DNA from: Opitutales bacterium
GTDB lineage: Bacteria > Verrucomicrobiota > Verrucomicrobiia > Opitutales > Seribacteraceae
NCBI GenBank assembly: GCA_028045305.1
Contig: JAOFTV010000007.1
Span: 1-64,000 of the forward strand
Direction of reading: 5' to 3'
Length of the DNA: 64,000 nt
Positions 54,440 to 62,244 of the stretch are shown one piece after another. The notes beneath the pieces were generated by a model. It saw nothing but the letters and a program-made list of their open reading frames with translations, was not told where the DNA came from and did no database searches. Made by a program: the position numbers and the translations under genes. Within the stretch, counting starts at the first letter, position 1. Every line of letters begins with the position of its first letter.

Positions 54440-55115
54440 TTTGATTCATAGAGGATTCCACCCTTCGTAATTTTGTAGCAATCCTACCATCAAGAAGTCC
54501 AAAGCGGCTCTTTATTTGGCAATCGCCAACACCCAACGAAGGATCTTCATGAAAACGAACATTAGGATAATCCGGCAGCAATGAATCATCACCATCTAAA
54601 TTATCGAAAATTCCTGAAATTGCTCCCGCAAAGCCATCTTCTTCGTCTAAATTTCCAGAAGGCCCCAGATCTAGTTCTTTGGGACTGTTTAGGCCTTTAA
54701 GGAGTTTGAGATCTTCGGGACAAAGATAAACCTCAAGAGATTCTGTCTCGTCTGAAAATTCTTGAATGAGTGAACGAACCGTGTGTTCAACGGTTTTTCC
54801 ATCTATCTTTAAACCTGGCAATACATGTTCAAACAGACCGATGAGCAACTCTGGTAAACGATTTTCTAATTCAGCCAGCGTTGAATGTGCCTCTTCTTGA
54901 AGCTTTGATAGTAAGTCGTTTTGCCGCTTTGCCAAGTCGGCACGAAAATCTGTAAGTTGCTTGCTAAATTTCTTTTCGGTTTCATCACGCCCGTTACTAT
55001 ATTCTGATTCAGCCAACTTCTTTGATTCATCCCAAGCAACTGGTGGATTTCCAAAGGAAATTACTTCGAACCCTTTGGGTACAGACGAAAACTGAATGTC
55101 CTTACTGAACGACAA
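54432..55115 (-). CDS. fliH: Flagellar assembly protein FliH
   Basis: FliH regulates FliI. The product is rich in Glu, Lys and Leu, with a helical stretch (EKKFSKQLTDFRADLAKRQN followed by DLLSKLQEEAHSTLAELENR) and a C-terminal domain typical of FliH (VEHTVRSLIQEFSDETESLEVYL). TTG at 55115 is chosen because a strong GGAGGA lies 7 bases upstream, giving 227 residues. A longer frame with an ATG at 55151 overlaps fliG more and lacks a proper ribosome site. It overlaps fliI by 8 bases. Confidence 0.85.
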   Translation of the reverse strand: MSFSKDIQFSSVPKGFEVISFGNPPVAWDESKKLAESEYSNGRDETEKKFSKQLTDFRADLAKRQNDLLSKLQEEAHSTLAELENRLPELLIGLFEHVLPGLKIDGKTVEHTVRSLIQEFSDETESLEVYLCPEDLKLLKGLNSPKELDLGPSGNLDEEDGFAGAISGIFDNLDGDDSLLPDYPNVRFHEDPSLGVGDCQIKSRFGLLDGRIATKLRRVESSMNQNG

Positions 55116-56145
55116 CGTCGCTTCCTCCAGTATCGAGAATAATTTCCTCATCTTCCTCGAGTTCGCGAACGATTTGAATGACACGATCTTGAGCAGCTTC
55201 AATTTCTGACAACCTTTTGGGACCCAAGAAACCTAATTGTTCCTCCAATGCTTCCACAGCACGTTTAGACATGGTTGTATAAATTGCCTTTTTGAGTTCA
55301 GCAGACGCATTTTTCATGGCAATCACGAGGTCATCCTGATCAACCTCCTTGGTAATTTTAGAAATATCTCCCGGACTAAGGCGAACAATATCCTCAAAAC
55401 GGAACATCCTTTGACGGATGGAACCCCCTAATTTTGGGTTTCGTTTTTCTATGCTTTTTAAAATTTCTTTACCCTCTTCCTTGTCGAACCAATTTAATAA
55501 ATCAGCAGCAACTTTGATTCCACCGGACATAATTCTTGGGGATTGCCCCTTCTGCCCAACCCGACTTTCCAAGCTATTGGCTACCACTTCAACTTGTGCA
55601 AGTGGAGTCGTCTCCATCGCCCCCACCCTTTCAACTACTTGTTCCTGTACATTGGGAGGCATCATTTTTAAAACTTCGGAGCCTTTGTCCGAGTCAAGAT
55701 TAGCCAAAAAGAAAGCAACAGTTTGAGGTTGTTCAAACCGCAGCACATTATAGATCTGTCCGGAATCCATTTCTTTAATGTCTTCCATGAAATCAAGTGA
55801 GTCTCGAACCGGAGCAATTCGATTCATAATATTATTTGCCTTAAATCCACCATGTGCTAGTTCGAGAGTTTGCTGGGCAAACTCAAAGCCGCCTAGGTTT
55901 GAATTCACGCTCGATTCAATAAGCTCAGAAAACTCGTCCAGAACACAATCCTTGAGTTCTTGACCTACAATTGGAAAATCACCAATTTTTTTACAAATAT
56001 TGTCAGCATCCTTGGGGTCGAATCTCTTCAAAAGTGTAGAAGAAGCATGAGGACCCAAGGCGATCATGAGCAAGGCCAGCTTTTCATGCCTTGACATCCT
56101 TTCGAAGCGATCTTGAACGCTTTCTTCTTCCTCAACTTCGTCCAT
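55102..56145 (-). CDS. fliG: Flagellar motor switch protein FliG
   Basis: FliG is the torque-generating C-ring subunit. The 347-residue protein has LSRHEKLALLMIALGPHASS-like start (MSRHEKLALLMIALGP), the middle domain EQPQTVAFFLANLD and VVERVGAMETTPLAQVEVVANSL, and the C-terminal charged domain FEDIVRLSPGDISKITKEVDQDDLVIAMKNAS. These correspond to the armadillo modules and torque helix. It lies downstream of fliF by 22 bases. Confidence 0.95.
   Translation of the reverse strand: MDEVEEEESVQDRFERMSRHEKLALLMIALGPHASSTLLKRFDPKDADNICKKIGDFPIVGQELKDCVLDEFSELIESSVNSNLGGFEFAQQTLELAHGGFKANNIMNRIAPVRDSLDFMEDIKEMDSGQIYNVLRFEQPQTVAFFLANLDSDKGSEVLKMMPPNVQEQVVERVGAMETTPLAQVEVVANSLESRVGQKGQSPRIMSGGIKVAADLLNWFDKEEGKEILKSIEKRNPKLGGSIRQRMFRFEDIVRLSPGDISKITKEVDQDDLVIAMKNASAELKKAIYTTMSKRAVEALEEQLGFLGPKRLSEIEAAQDRVIQIVRELEEDEEIILDTGGSDVVVQ
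55123..55128 (-). promoter_or_regulatory. Shine-Dalgarno sequence selecting the TTG start of fliH
   Basis: GGAGGA is read on the minus strand inside the fliG codons for Thr-Gly-Gly near its end, 7 bases before TTG at 55115. It is one of the few strong ribosome binding sites in the window. Confidence 0.6.
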
Positions 56146-56167
56146 TGTAATTGGGGTGGTAGAAAAT

Positions 56168-57727
56168 CTATTGGGTGGTACCAGTTTCTAAGTATTTCCT
56201 CAAAGCAGTCCCCACGTTGTCCGGCTTTTCCTGAATCAAGTCATTCAAAAGCTCAGGGGTTAAACCACTGCCCAAGCTTCTAGTTCCACTTAAAAGCCTC
56301 TGATCATCTTCGTCAAGAACTTGGACTTCTGCATCAGTAGGTTTAAATTTCTTAAGCATGCGAAGAAAGATTACAAACATAGCAATGGCCAAAACGACGC
56401 CCAATAAATTTTTGAGGTGCGGACCATAGGTGTCTAAAAGATGCTGAAACTGATTGAGTGTTTCTCCAGCAGGTCCGACGAATGCGGGTAAAAAATCCAC
56501 TTCATGAACTGTTACATGAGTGGAAGTATCTGACTGGTCAAATCTAGCTCCGATAGCATTAACAACTGCTTCGTGAATCCCTTCAATTTCTTGTGCTGTG
56601 CGTGGAGTTTCTCCCTTGGCGATGAGAACAGCAGCACTTCTTCCGAGTATAGAACCGGGCTCCTGCACTTCTTCACGCAAAGTTCGGCTAATTTCGAAAT
56701 CGGTGGTTTTGGATTCACGTTTTTCATCACTTTTTGCCATGATTGGATCTTGCTGTGTAGCATCCTGACTGACATTAGGGACATTCGCACCCATACCGGC
56801 AGCATTACTTTGTTTTTGTGTCTCAACTGTTGTTGCTTCGTCTTTGTCAGAAGTTGAAGTCCTGGGCACTTGACCTTCTGGATCAAATTTTTCGTCTAAT
56901 AAAGTTGATGATTTCGTATTTAGATTTACGGAGACACGGGCAACCACTTTATCTTTTCCCACAATCCTAGCCAGCATGGTTTCAATCTTTTGTTCAAGCC
57001 TTCTTTCTTGTGCTTGGTATGCTTTCATCATCTGACCAACGACACCAGCGGCACCATCAGTTTCACCCTCTTCTGAGAGCAAGTTCCCTTGATTATCTAA
57101 AACTGCTACATTAGACTTATTGACCCCTTTCACTGCCCGTGAAACAAGGAATTGAATTGCATTAACATTGCTTTTATCCAAGGTGTTGCCCGACGTGTCG
57201 ACATAAACAGAAGCACTTGGTCGGTCATTAGGGTCTTCACTTAAAAGCAGATTGTTTTCGGGTTTAACCACAAACACTTTTGCTGAACGCACTGCATCCA
57301 TCATGGAAATAGTTCGCGCAAGCTCACCTTGCAAAGCACGAGTATGATTTGTACGCTGAACAAAATCACTGATTCCAAAATTGCCTTCGTCAAAGATTTC
57401 GTATCCAACATCCCCGCTCTTAGGTAAACCTTTCATTGCAAGTTCCATTCTCATGGCAGGCAAATTTTCTTCAGGTACAAGAATAGAAGAACCTTGAGAA
57501 CCATACTCGTATGGAATTTGTTTACTTTCAAGTACATCAACTACCTCACCCAAATCGTTACCATCAGCTCCACTAACCAAAATTCTCATAGAAGAATTCC
57601 CTCCCGATAATGAAAGTATCAATCCGCTCAAGGCGATAACACCCAGAACTGCTACTGATAAAGTAATTTTGCTGGAGACCGGCAAACCGGTCCATATTTG
57701 CGACAATTTATTAATTCTTTCTTTCAT
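56168..57727 (-). CDS. fliF: Flagellar MS-ring protein FliF
   Basis: FliF builds the MS ring. The 519-residue protein has an N-terminal membrane helix (ITLSVAVLGVIALSGLILSL), a ring-building region (LPAMRMELAMKGLPKSGDVGYEIFD, FVQRTNHTRALQGELARTISMMDAV with SAKVFVVKP), and a second helix near residue 438 (LLGVVLAIAMFVIFLRML). The C-terminal tail binds FliG (RKYLET). The length is slightly below E. coli (552). Confidence 0.96.
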   Translation of the reverse strand: MKERINKLSQIWTGLPVSSKITLSVAVLGVIALSGLILSLSGGNSSMRILVSGADGNDLGEVVDVLESKQIPYEYGSQGSSILVPEENLPAMRMELAMKGLPKSGDVGYEIFDEGNFGISDFVQRTNHTRALQGELARTISMMDAVRSAKVFVVKPENNLLLSEDPNDRPSASVYVDTSGNTLDKSNVNAIQFLVSRAVKGVNKSNVAVLDNQGNLLSEEGETDGAAGVVGQMMKAYQAQERRLEQKIETMLARIVGKDKVVARVSVNLNTKSSTLLDEKFDPEGQVPRTSTSDKDEATTVETQKQSNAAGMGANVPNVSQDATQQDPIMAKSDEKRESKTTDFEISRTLREEVQEPGSILGRSAAVLIAKGETPRTAQEIEGIHEAVVNAIGARFDQSDTSTHVTVHEVDFLPAFVGPAGETLNQFQHLLDTYGPHLKNLLGVVLAIAMFVIFLRMLKKFKPTDAEVQVLDEDDQRLLSGTRSLGSGLTPELLNDLIQEKPDNVGTALRKYLETGTTQ

Positions 57728-57752
57728 ATAACCAAATCCTTAACAAGAAGAC

Positions 57753-58172
57753 TTAAACCGACATTCTCATGAGCTCTTTGTAAGACTCAACAAGTTTGTT
57801 ACGCACTTCAATCATTAGGTTAAATGCTACGCCAGCTTCCTGCGACTTGACAACGGCTTCATGGATATTGTCTGAACGCCCAAGTATCAAGTCCTGCGTT
57901 TCTTTGGCTGAAATCTTTTTCTTTTGGTCAACGCCTTTGACAAACTTCTCAAACATGTCAGCAAAACCTGGAGCAGTAACTCGTTCCGTAGGCGTAGTCT
58001 TGTCTATCGAAGAAGGACCAACATTTCCCGAGATGGAAGGAGCGGAAAGAGATTGCAACCCACTTACAGCCTGCGACTCTCGAGAAAATTTGTCAGCCAA
58101 TGCATTTGGCTTGAGGTTTGGATTTTGCCTCAATAAATCATTGAGGGAAGGAAGAGAGGTTATAGCATCCAC
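57753..58172 (-). CDS. fliE: Hook-basal body protein FliE
   Basis: FliE joins the MS ring to the rod. The C-terminal 60 residues fit: DNIHEAVVKSQEAGVAFNLMIEVRNKLVESYKELMRMSV, the FliE pattern (xHxVMxAxxxAxxSxxLxxQVRNKxVxAYxEIMRMxv). The N-terminal part of 139 residues is longer than usual (100-110). The start codon is GTG. The order flgB-flgC-fliE-fliF is standard. Confidence 0.95.
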   Translation of the reverse strand: MDAITSLPSLNDLLRQNPNLKPNALADKFSRESQAVSGLQSLSAPSISGNVGPSSIDKTTPTERVTAPGFADMFEKFVKGVDQKKKISAKETQDLILGRSDNIHEAVVKSQEAGVAFNLMIEVRNKLVESYKELMRMSV

Positions 58173-58196
58173 AGTATTTTAAATTGTATTAGCAGG

Positions 58197-58637
58197 TTAT
58201 TTTCCAATAGCTAGTGCTTGCTGAGCCATTCTTCTTGAGGTTTTAACCACTGTGAGATTAGCTTCGTAGGCACGTGAGGCACTTATTAAATCGATCATTT
58301 CTCGGGACACATCAACATTAGGCATTTCGACCATACCGTCTTCATTGGCGTGAGGATGTCCGGGATTAAAAATCATTCTTCCGGGCGTTTGATCGTCGTA
58401 AACATCCACCACTCTGACACCTTGATATAAATTCTCGTCAACATATCCAGGAACCCTGCGCTCAGGCATCTTGATGAATTCCTCAAAGGATACCTCTTTA
58501 CGCTTGTATACATTTCCACTCGCATCTTGAGTGGTGTTGGAATTTGCAATGTTTTGAGCAATAATTTCAAGTCGAATTTTTTCAGCAGATAATGCACTGC
58601 CAGTTGATTCAACCCCGGGAATAAGATTCATGCTCAT
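58197..58637 (-). CDS. flgC: Proximal rod protein FlgC
   Basis: FlgC is a proximal rod subunit. The 146-residue product shows STGSALSAEKIRLEIIAQNIANSNTTQ, the NVYKRKEVSFEEF segment, and the C-terminus VEMPNVDVSREMIDLISASRAYEANLTVVKTSRRM. The family patterns are conserved. It is 7 bases after flgB. Confidence 0.96.
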   Translation of the reverse strand: MSMNLIPGVESTGSALSAEKIRLEIIAQNIANSNTTQDASGNVYKRKEVSFEEFIKMPERRVPGYVDENLYQGVRVVDVYDDQTPGRMIFNPGHPHANEDGMVEMPNVDVSREMIDLISASRAYEANLTVVKTSRRMAQQALAIGK

Positions 58638-58644
58638 GTAATTA

Positions 58645-59034
58645 TTATACCCTTCCTCTGATAGCCAAGTTGAGTTCCTTAATTGATCCGCCTACCGCAC
58701 CAGTCAGGTACTCGTAATTCAAAGCATTTCGATTCATCGCCAACATCTCTTCATCAAGCTGAACTGTATTTCCATCCATACGTACAGGCTTGGCTTGCCT
58801 GTCTTCAGCACTTCTAGGAAGTAGGGCTTTTACTCGCCCAAAATCTTTCCGATCCACTGCTCTGCGTAACTCAACTGAAAAAGTTTTGGGTAAATCCCTC
58901 CTTTTAAAACCAGGAGTCTCGACATTTGCCATATTGTTGGACAATGCTTCGTGCCGCAGATGAGTTGCATCAAGAAGTTTTTTGGAAATGAGATAATTTT
59001 CCTGGCTGTAAAGATTATCGAGTATTGCGGTCAT
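58645..59034 (-). CDS. flgB: Proximal rod protein FlgB
   Basis: FlgB is a proximal rod subunit. The ATG at 59034 gives MTAILDNLYSQENYLISKKL then LDATHLRHEALSNNMANVETPGFKRRDL, the family N-terminus, and 129 residues. The C-terminus NRNALNYEYLTGAVGGSIKELNLAIRGR is typical. It is the first gene of the flagellar run. A sigma-54-like promoter lies directly upstream, predicting transcription start only 3 bases before the ATG. A TTG 39 bases earlier is rejected because it precedes that promoter. Confidence 0.95.
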   Translation of the reverse strand: MTAILDNLYSQENYLISKKLLDATHLRHEALSNNMANVETPGFKRRDLPKTFSVELRRAVDRKDFGRVKALLPRSAEDRQAKPVRMDGNTVQLDEEMLAMNRNALNYEYLTGAVGGSIKELNLAIRGRV

Positions 59035-59047
59035 TGGCTCCGAACAC

Positions 59048-59063
59048 TGCAATCTTTGCGCCA
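59048..59063 (-). promoter_or_regulatory. Sigma-54 (-24/-12) promoter for the flgB flagellar operon
   Basis: TGGCGC-AAAGA-TTGCA matches the consensus except one base in the -24 box and has the invariant GG-N10-GC. The predicted start is 59037, three bases before the flgB ATG at 59034. The divergent histidine kinase starts 121 bases away. Confidence 0.75.
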
Positions 59064-59183
59064 AACAATACAAAACATTTTAAAGAATTAGTAACAATAA
59101 ATTCTTCAAGCTCGAGTGCATTAGCTAGGCAAATCAATCAATTCGCTCGATTATCCATAAATCAATAGTTTATAAGAGATGCA

Positions 59184-60683
59184 GTGAAAGCCCCTGAATT
59201 CGAAAACTGCCAAGTAGGACTCAATACCAATGGGCAAATCTTTCAATCTTCGGCAGGTTTTGCATCTTGGGTAGGCAAAAAGCCGGATGAAGTTAAAGGT
59301 CTATGCCTTAGAGAGCTGTTAGTAAGCCTGGAACCGTCCTGGGAGACAATTCTTCCACAGTTTTTTGAGCGTGCCCCTTTTGAATGCTTTCTACCAATTG
59401 GAGGTGGAATGGAAATCTCCTCCATGGGACTAGCCTTTGTTTTCTGCAAGTATGATGATTTGGGAATTGCATCAATTTCTACAGCCCTAGCTCCTCACGA
59501 CACTCTCAAAAAAGCGTTCATGGGCGATCTTATGAACAACCCCCAGGCCTTGGCTAGCACCTTGATCAGGTTGCAAAAAGCTGAAAGTAGACTTTCGGAC
59601 TATATCAGTAATTTTCCGGGCATATTTTTCACACAAAGACCTGACTTAACCTTCAGCTACCTCTCCAAAGGAATAAAAACGCTATTCCCAATGGAACACA
59701 ATGAGTTCTATAGAAACAGTGGTCTTTTTAAGGATAAAATATTAGAAATTGACCGAGATCACTTTGAAAAAGAACTGAGTTTACATGGAGGTAAAAGAGA
59801 GACATTCAGTTTTTCCTACCGATTTCAAATTCCTCCAACAAACCAAATTATTTATGTCCTGGACATTCGTACTCCAATCATTACGGGCACCAACAAATTG
59901 TTGGGATATGATGGAGTATTTATTGATATTACACGCCAAGCTATTGCCGAGCATCGACTTTCGAACTCGGTTTGGCGCGAAGGATTGACCACCTTAACTA
60001 ATGGCCTGGTACACGACTTCAGCAATCTTATGGCAGGAATTTTCTCCATCAGTGAGCTGTATTTTGGCATGATGGAAAAGGACGATCCCATGGCCAATGG
60101 GATGAAACAAATTAAGAAAAGCACGATGCAGGCACAAAAATTAGTTAGGCGCATCATTGATTTACACAGAGACAAACCTGCAGCCCGTGCATCTCACGAT
60201 CTTCGCGATCTGATAAAAGACCAAATGGACTTGATCGGCATACTCTTACCAAGAAGCACCAAGTTAAACATCCGATTTGGAAAGTCCCCCCTTGTTGCAT
60301 TCATAGAGGAAACCGGTTTCAGGCAGGTTATACTTAATTTAATTATTAATGCGAAAGATGCCATTGGTAAAAACGGACAAATTAAAATCGTGGCTAAATC
60401 TATTTCAAAAGGAAAACCAATTTTAAAAGGGTTTGGAAACACTACTATGTTTGCAAAGGCAAAAGGAACAGAAATCAGTATTCAGGATAATGGAAGTGGA
60501 ATACCCGAAGATTTAACCGATAAGATTTTTGACCCATTTTTCACCACCAAAGAAACAGACTCCGGTTCAGGCTTTGGCTTGTATAATTGTAAACTTTTCG
60601 TGGAGGACCATAATGGAGAAATCGGCTTTACTTCCAAAGCGGGAAAAGGCAGCACCTTTTACATTTTTCTCCCATTGGAATAA
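59184..60683 (+). CDS. PAS-domain sensor histidine kinase
   Basis: This 499-residue soluble kinase has no membrane helix. Two PAS-like regions (about 8-60 and 135-250: FPGIFFTQRPDLTFSYLSKG, with GVFIDITRQ) precede the kinase core. The H box is LVHDFSNLMAG with His277, of the NtrB/HDFNN type. The N box is NLIINAKDA (about 385-393), G1 is DNGSGIP (435-441), the F box FDPFFTTK and G2 GSGFGL (461-466). The start is GTG. It is divergent from flgB, with a sigma-54 promoter in between, so a FlgS/NtrB-like role in flagellar control is plausible. No cognate response regulator is adjacent. Confidence 0.9.
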   Translation: MKAPEFENCQVGLNTNGQIFQSSAGFASWVGKKPDEVKGLCLRELLVSLEPSWETILPQFFERAPFECFLPIGGGMEISSMGLAFVFCKYDDLGIASISTALAPHDTLKKAFMGDLMNNPQALASTLIRLQKAESRLSDYISNFPGIFFTQRPDLTFSYLSKGIKTLFPMEHNEFYRNSGLFKDKILEIDRDHFEKELSLHGGKRETFSFSYRFQIPPTNQIIYVLDIRTPIITGTNKLLGYDGVFIDITRQAIAEHRLSNSVWREGLTTLTNGLVHDFSNLMAGIFSISELYFGMMEKDDPMANGMKQIKKSTMQAQKLVRRIIDLHRDKPAARASHDLRDLIKDQMDLIGILLPRSTKLNIRFGKSPLVAFIEETGFRQVILNLIINAKDAIGKNGQIKIVAKSISKGKPILKGFGNTTMFAKAKGTEISIQDNGSGIPEDLTDKIFDPFFTTKETDSGSGFGLYNCKLFVEDHNGEIGFTSKAGKGSTFYIFLPLE

Positions 60684-60705
60684 ACTTGGAACACTCTTAC
60701 CATTC

Positions 60706-61128
60706 CTACTCACTAACTGAACACAGTTTTCCGTTTCTGTAAGAGATTGAACTGCGAACATTATCTTTCGAATCGTAAAACTTCATATCTCCATGTAATG
60801 AACCATTTAGGTAATGTGCCTCAACCCATGAACCATCTTTGTTCCGTTTAGTGCTCTTACCGTTTAATTGTCCGCTCGCAAAGTTTTGCCGGGTAGTAAT
60901 GTTATCAGATTCAAACTCTATAACTCCAGAAACTAATTCTTTATTGACTCGTTTTATTAATACGGCCTCCGAGTCTAAGGTTTGCATAAGAGTGAATTCT
61001 TCATCAAAACTCTCTTTATTTCCAGTCCACTCCAATTCTTCGCCATCGCTCTCCAAAGTACATGCACCAAAATGGATTAATATTAGCGGGAAAAAAAGTT
61101 TAAGAGATCTTAGAAAAATGTGCTTCAT
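60706..61128 (-). CDS. MORN/YwqK-like lipoprotein
   Basis: This 140-residue protein has a lipoprotein signal ending LIHFGAC (Cys at residue 23). The C-terminal half has MORN/YwqK-like repeats: FASGQLNGKSTKRNKDGSWV, AHYLNGSLHGDMKFYD and SYRNGKL. The function is unknown; MORN-type repeats are often surface or protein-binding units. It overlaps the FmdB-like gene stop by 4 bases (ATGA), so the two are co-translated. Confidence 0.75.
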   Translation of the reverse strand: MKHIFLRSLKLFFPLILIHFGACTLESDGEELEWTGNKESFDEEFTLMQTLDSEAVLIKRVNKELVSGVIEFESDNITTRQNFASGQLNGKSTKRNKDGSWVEAHYLNGSLHGDMKFYDSKDNVRSSISYRNGKLCSVSE

Positions 61129-61700
61129 GATTTCAGAAACTCACCCATTTCATAAAGTTTTGGATCACGGACAACTTTTAATGGTTGAGATCGGATCCGA
61201 GATTTATCCATCTTCTCACTACTGAGATCAGAACTACTTGGGTTTCCTTCGTCATCCATGTTATCGCCTATTCTTTCTTCAAGTTCCTCAGGGTCCACAC
61301 CTTCCTCAAGTTTTCTAACCACTTCCTCCATTGCCCCTTCCATTTTCTCGCCTGTCATATCACACATCTTTCTCATCAATGCCCCCATCTGTCTTGGATC
61401 GGGGTTCTCTTCATCCATCGAACTCATGGAACCCTCAAGTTCTTTCATCACTTTTTCAGCTTGTCCAGGAGCTAAATTAGCAAATGGATCATCTGAATCT
61501 CCACCAACCGTATCCGAACCTATTTCAGGACTAGTTTCATCAGACACAGTCCCAGTAACGGAAAAAGAACTTAGGTTTTTCTGCATTCGAAAATTCTCCC
61601 CATCTGGGCAATTAGGAACAAAGCTTGAGTATTTGAGGGAGCGAGCAAAAAAGGTATAGATTTTACCCGTATCTGGTGAGAAAAATTCGTAGATTGGCAT
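61125..61700 (-). CDS. FmdB-like protein with degenerate zinc ribbon
   Basis: The ATG at 61700 gives MPIYEFFSPDTGKIYTFFAR, the FmdB family start. The usual Cys-x-x-Cys knuckles are mostly replaced, with only one Cys in NCPDG left. The rest is an acidic tail rich in Glu, Asp and Ser with a helical segment (MGALMRKMCDMTGEKMEGAM, EEVVRKLEEGVDPEELEERI). The product has 191 residues. The zinc site therefore looks non-functional. The function is unknown. It is divergent from the VanZ-like gene across a 49-base gap. Confidence 0.75.
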   Translation of the reverse strand: MPIYEFFSPDTGKIYTFFARSLKYSSFVPNCPDGENFRMQKNLSSFSVTGTVSDETSPEIGSDTVGGDSDDPFANLAPGQAEKVMKELEGSMSSMDEENPDPRQMGALMRKMCDMTGEKMEGAMEEVVRKLEEGVDPEELEERIGDNMDDEGNPSSSDLSSEKMDKSRIRSQPLKVVRDPKLYEMGEFLKS

Positions 61701-61729
61701 GACAATAGATTTATTATCTGTAAACCATA

Positions 61730-61742
61730 CAATGTAACATTG
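61730..61742. promoter_or_regulatory. Perfect 13-bp palindrome in divergent intergenic region
   Basis: CAATGT-A-ACATTG lies between the FmdB-like and VanZ-like starts (61701-61749). It is 7 bases before the VanZ-like GTG and 29 bases from the other ATG. It could be an operator for either gene. Confidence 0.35.
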
Positions 61743-61749
61743 CAACCAT

Positions 61750-62223
61750 GTGAAAACCAAAAATTACTTTAACAAGAAGTGGCTGGTAGAGCCACCATCT
61801 CAATCCAAAGGATGGCTGGTCATCCCCATTTTTTATTTATTTTTTATACAGTTACTTACTGGAATCCCCCAACCTCAAACTTTAAACCCTCAGGAGGTTG
61901 GTGAGTTTTGGGTATCTTTTTCGGAGGAACTATTCTCTTATCCATTTTGGCTTCAGGACCTTAGTCATCTTCCTCTTTTCTTTATATTTGCATGGTCATG
62001 GGCATGGTATCTCGGCCCAGTAAAATTAGTTCCGGGAATCCATAAGAACTTCTGCTTACATATGTGCTTGTCATACAGCTGCCTTAATGAATTGTCGCAG
62101 TTTTTTATTCCCATGCGTTTCCCCTCGCCAGGAGATCTAATTATGAACTTGGCAGGAGTATGCTTGGGTTTGTTATTTCATCAGTTCATGAATAAGTACC
62201 TAGCCTCTCAACCAAGCATTTAG
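61750..62223 (+). CDS. VanZ-like membrane protein
   Basis: This 157-residue integral membrane protein begins with GTG. It has about four hydrophobic segments (WLVIPIFYLFFIQLLTGI, LPLFFIFAWSWAWYL, MCLSYSCLNELSQFF and LIMNLAGVCLGLLFHQ). The pattern LSHLPLF...NELSQFFIPMRFPSPGDLIMNLAG matches VanZ (DKxxHxxxF...xExxQxFxxxRxxxxxDxxxNxxG). VanZ-type proteins are linked to glycopeptide tolerance in some bacteria, but most have unknown roles. Confidence 0.8.
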   Translation: MKTKNYFNKKWLVEPPSQSKGWLVIPIFYLFFIQLLTGIPQPQTLNPQEVGEFWVSFSEELFSYPFWLQDLSHLPLFFIFAWSWAWYLGPVKLVPGIHKNFCLHMCLSYSCLNELSQFFIPMRFPSPGDLIMNLAGVCLGLLFHQFMNKYLASQPSI

Positions 62224-62244
62224 TGCAGCTTAGTAATGGGGCTT

